In this document: positions 61,474 to 64,000 of the stretch, piece after piece
Layout of the letters: the number at the start of each line of letters is the position of its first letter
Numbering within the stretch: the first letter of the stretch is position 1
Assembly (NCBI GenBank): GCA_017441605.1
Contig: JAFRXD010000049.1
Location: 124,001-188,000, forward strand
Reading direction: 5' to 3'
From: Thermoguttaceae bacterium
GTDB lineage: Bacteria; Planctomycetota; Planctomycetia; Pirellulales; Thermoguttaceae
Length of the DNA stretch: 64,000 bases
Made by a program: the position numbers and the translations under genes
Notes under the pieces: generated by a model
Seen by the model: the letters and a program-made list of their open reading frames with translations, nothing else
Database searches by the model: none
Told to the model about the DNA's origin: nothing

Positions 61474-61627
61474 TGTCCCTTGTTCCCTATGTTGGCTAAA
61501 TTCCGTCGCGTAGACGCGGGGCGCGTTTATCTACGCGTTGCTACCAATCGGCGCCGCTCGCCTTAAACGCTTTTAACGCGTCGCGCGAAACCGTTCCGCG
61601 GCGAGCCGACGACGCGAGACGCGAAAA

Positions 61628-61655
61628 AATATACTCGTATCAATAAAAAAGTCAA
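61628..61655 (-). promoter_or_regulatory. Promoter of the amino acid uptake operon
   Basis: On the minus strand TTGACT (61650-61655), a 16-base spacer and TATATT (61628-61633), about 155 bases before the binding-protein ATG. Confidence 0.65.
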
Positions 61656-61761
61656 TCGTTGGCTCGCTAAAAAACTCTTTCCTCTTCGTCAAATCCGTCG
61701 CGAACTAACCGGATAGTTCATTCAAAGGTCAAAAAGAGCGCCAGCGTCCCGCCTAGTTCTA

Positions 61762-61790
61762 TTGAAACGTCTTCGCCGAACGGTTATAAT
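61762..61790 (+). promoter_or_regulatory. Promoter of the Tat-exported Gfo/Idh gene
   Basis: TTGAAA (61762-61767), a 17-base spacer and a perfect TATAAT (61785-61790), about 60 bases before the ATG at 61852. Confidence 0.75.
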
Positions 61791-61851
61791 AACGCGCCCG
61801 GCGCTTTTGCGTCGCCGTCAATTTTTATTGTTTTCGTTCAAGGAGTATCAA

Positions 61852-63162
61852 ATGCACGTTCGATCCCGCCGCGACTTCCTGAAGAAAAGCGCGCTCCTTT
61901 CCGCCGCGCTCGCCGCAATTCCCTCGACCCCCAAAGTTCACGCCTCGGAAAATAACGAGCTCAAAATCGGCCTCGTCGGTTGCGGCGGCCGCGGATGCGG
62001 CGCGGCCGGAAACGCCCTCGACGCCGATCCCAACGTCAAATTAATCTGCGCCGCGGACGTCTTTCCAACCCGCGGAAAAAGCGCGATCGAAGGACTTCGA
62101 GAAAAATACGGCGATCGCGTCGACGTTCCCGAAGATCGTTTCTTCGACGGGTTCGACGGGTACAAAAAGGTGCTCGAACAAGATATCGACATTGCCTTGC
62201 TCGTCACCCCGCAACATTTTCGTCCAACAATGATCAAGGCCGCTATCGACGCGGGTAAGCACGTCTTTGCCGAAAAGCCGGTCGCCGTGGACGGGGTCGG
62301 AATCAAAATGATTCAAGAAGCCGGAGAGCTGGCGAAGCAAAAGGGCTTGAACATCGTTGGAGGCTTGGTCAATCGCTACGGCGCTTCGGCGAAAGAGGTC
62401 ATTTCGCGCATCGCCGACGGGGCGATCGGCGAAGTCGTTACCGCTCGCGGAGACCGTATGGGCGGATCGCTCTGGATGCGACCGAGAACCGAAGGTCAAA
62501 CCGAAATGGAATACCAGATGACCAACTGGGTCAACTTCAACTGGATGGCGAGCGAGTACATCAACGACGTTACGATTCACCAACTCGACATAGCGCTTTG
62601 GTCGTTCAACGACGCGACCCCGGTCGGAGCCTATGGAATGGGCGGGCGCCTGACGCGACGCGGAGAGGATACCGGCGATATGTACGACTCGATGGCGGTC
62701 GTCTATGAATTCGCCGACGGACGCTCTCTTTACGCGTTCTCTAGACAAATCCCCGGCAGTTTCAGTCGAGCGCTCACGACGATCAACGGTTCCAAAGGCT
62801 ACGCGGTTATCGGCAATTTGGAATCGAAGGCGAGTCTCTTTATCGGCGGCGAAGAAATTAAGATTCCGAGGGGCGAGACGTCCGGCTACGTCGTCGAGCA
62901 CAAAGTTCTTATCGACGCCGTTCGAAGCGGTGGAGATAAATACGTCAATAACGTCGGTTATATGACGAATTCTACTGGATGCGCCATTCTTGGAAGAATG
63001 TGCTCGTTCAACGGTCAGTACGTTACTTGGGAAGAAATGTTGGAATCGGAAGGGGACAAGCCCAGCGAGTATTCAATGACCGCCACCCCGCCGACCCTTC
63101 CCGACGAAAAGGGACGTTACAAGATCGCTTTGCCGTGCGCCGAACCCGGTTATCTCGACTAA
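61852..63162 (+). CDS. Tat-exported Gfo/Idh/MocA family oxidoreductase
   Basis: 436 residues from the ATG at 61852, which has A-A-G-G-A-G 8 bases upstream and is followed by a twin-arginine signal (S-R-R-D-F-L-K-K with A-L-L-S-A-A-L-A-A). The Rossmann motif is I-G-L-V-G-C-G-G-R-G (about 42-51), and the E-K-P signature (F-A-E-K-P-V-A) and V-N-R-Y substrate-domain segment follow, with a late H-Q-L-D-I-A-L-W. Exported Gfo/Idh proteins carry their NAD(P) through the Tat system already folded and are greatly expanded in Planctomycetota. The sugar substrate is unknown. A strong promoter and an 11-bp hairpin bracket the gene, so it is probably monocistronic. Confidence 0.92.
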   Translation: MHVRSRRDFLKKSALLSAALAAIPSTPKVHASENNELKIGLVGCGGRGCGAAGNALDADPNVKLICAADVFPTRGKSAIEGLREKYGDRVDVPEDRFFDGFDGYKKVLEQDIDIALLVTPQHFRPTMIKAAIDAGKHVFAEKPVAVDGVGIKMIQEAGELAKQKGLNIVGGLVNRYGASAKEVISRIADGAIGEVVTARGDRMGGSLWMRPRTEGQTEMEYQMTNWVNFNWMASEYINDVTIHQLDIALWSFNDATPVGAYGMGGRLTRRGEDTGDMYDSMAVVYEFADGRSLYAFSRQIPGSFSRALTTINGSKGYAVIGNLESKASLFIGGEEIKIPRGETSGYVVEHKVLIDAVRSGGDKYVNNVGYMTNSTGCAILGRMCSFNGQYVTWEEMLESEGDKPSEYSMTATPPTLPDEKGRYKIALPCAEPGYLD

Positions 63163-63188
63163 TCCGGTTCGTTTTCATTTCTCGTTTC

Positions 63189-63229
63189 GCGCGCGAACGA
63201 AACGTCCAAGGCGACGTTCGCGCGCTTTA
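63189..63229 (+). terminator. Probable terminator after the Gfo/Idh gene
   Basis: An 11-bp perfect stem (63189-63199 with 63215-63225), a 15-base loop and a short T-rich tail. Confidence 0.6.
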
Positions 63230-63273
63230 CTCTCTCGCCTTCCACGGCGACCTCGTTCTAGGACTGTTCCACT

Positions 63274-64000
63274 ATGGCAATTGAAACGATCTCGCAATCT
63301 TGGGGTTCTCGCGTCGGAGGGGCCTTTAAAGGTATTTTAGTCGGCTTTGTGTTAGTCGGAGTCTCTATCTTCTTGCTCTTCTGGAACGAGGGACGAACCG
63401 TGAAGCGAACGAGCGCGCTTAAGGAAGCGGCGCGCGTTGTCGTCGAAGCGAAGCCCTCGCCTCTCGACTCAAACTTGGAGGGTAAAGTCGTCCATCTAAC
63501 GGGCGACGCCGTTTCCGAAGAAACGCTCGTCGATCCCTATTTTAACGTGTCGGTCGAAGGAATCAAACTTTCGAGGAAGGTTGAAATATACCAGTGGGAA
63601 GAAAACGTTGAATCGTCGACAAGTCGAGGTTCGGGCGGTTCGGAAACGACTAAAAAAACCTATAGTTACAATAAGGTCTGGTCGGAAAACTTAATCGACT
63701 CGTCGAATTTTTACGAATCCGGACACGAGAATCCCTCAACCGTTCCCGTCCAAAGCGAATCGTTTATCGCCAAACGCGTGTCTCTCGGCGACTACGTCCT
63801 TTCCGATTCCTTAGTCGAACAAACCGGACCGTCGGAACCGTTTGTTCCAGATCAAGCGATTTCCACTAACGTCAAGGAAAACGAGAACGTCCCCGACGTT
63901 AGCGGCGCCGATTCCTCGGACGCGTCCGACGACGATCAAGCGCCGGTGGACCCTTTGCTCGATCTTAACAATGAAGCCGAAACGCAAGACGACAAAACGA
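63274..64000 (+). CDS. TMEM43 family membrane protein, 3' partial
   Basis: Open from the ATG at 63274 to the window end (242 codons seen). A membrane helix near the N-terminus (I-L-V-G-F-V-L-V-G-V-S-I-F-L-L-F-W) is followed by N-E-G-R-T-V, then V-E-I-Y-Q-W-E-E-N, K-T-Y-S-Y-N-K-V-W and a long extracytoplasmic region with an acidic insert (about 205-242). The F-W-N-E-G-R and Y-Q-W-E-E motifs match the TMEM43/LUMA family, which is found in bacteria and animals and whose role in bacteria is not known. The remaining C-terminal helices would lie beyond the window. Confidence 0.85.
   Translation, partial: MAIETISQSWGSRVGGAFKGILVGFVLVGVSIFLLFWNEGRTVKRTSALKEAARVVVEAKPSPLDSNLEGKVVHLTGDAVSEETLVDPYFNVSVEGIKLSRKVEIYQWEENVESSTSRGSGGSETTKKTYSYNKVWSENLIDSSNFYESGHENPSTVPVQSESFIAKRVSLGDYVLSDSLVEQTGPSEPFVPDQAISTNVKENENVPDVSGADSSDASDDDQAPVDPLLDLNNEAETQDDKT

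Overview
This window looks like chromosomal DNA of a Planctomycetota bacterium. The main evidence is a very large secreted protein with the planctomycete LEPR-XLL-type N-terminal motif and SdrD B-like repeats, a FliA/WhiG-family sigma factor, several Tat-exported Gfo/Idh/MocA and sugar-isomerase-like enzymes, secreted glycan-degrading enzymes, and frequent TTG/GTG starts with weak ribosome binding sites. lpxC and a probable lptD indicate an outer membrane with lipopolysaccharide. I place it within class Planctomycetia with moderate confidence and do not attempt a genus. I see no insertion sequence, prophage or CRISPR array.

Layout. 1-2328: two tandem paralogous genes of unknown function, the first cut by the window edge, followed by a cinA-like gene. 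3877-10009 (minus): Tat-exported hydroxypyruvate-isomerase-like protein, LptD-like outer-membrane protein, and an alpha/beta hydrolase with Asp at the nucleophile position, then tRNA-Ser(TGA). 10498-16337: GH78-like alpha-L-rhamnosidase, FliA-type sigma factor (minus), and a second secreted TIM-barrel glycosidase-like protein. 16462-21780 (minus): a MacB-type ABC exporter operon whose adaptor carries EF-hands and Gly-rich repeats. 22396-28181: WD40 protein, then an SdrD-B/FG-GAP surface protein broken by one in-frame amber codon. 28275-30276: metallophosphoesterase and a XerC/XerD recombinase followed by a degenerate tandem copy of its own 3' end. 30643-36459: secreted protein (minus), OmpH/Skp, LpxC (also followed by a short degenerate 3' copy), and a Gfo/Idh oxidoreductase. 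36810-42720: CE15-like esterase, GT39-like membrane glycosyltransferase, a small lectin-like protein, then hemX-hemA. 42735-53729 (minus): comEC, yebC, and a nusA-infB-rbfA transcription/translation operon with an added gene for a degenerate endonuclease III fold plus a histone-like Lys/Ser tail. 54200-58044: a histidine kinase with a haem c motif, divergent from parA-parB. 58104-61473 (minus): a polar amino acid ABC uptake operon with a solute-binding protein whose two lobes are in permuted order and an ATPase with an extra C-terminal domain. 61852-64000: Tat-exported Gfo/Idh/MocA protein and the start of a TMEM43-family gene.

Best candidates for new biology are the permuted solute-binding protein with its unusual ATPase, the HhH-GPD/histone-tail protein in the nusA operon, and the two degenerate 3'-end tandem duplications in which conserved catalytic histidine codons have become arginine codons. 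Everything is read by eye; family assignments rest on motifs I can see and no database search was run.
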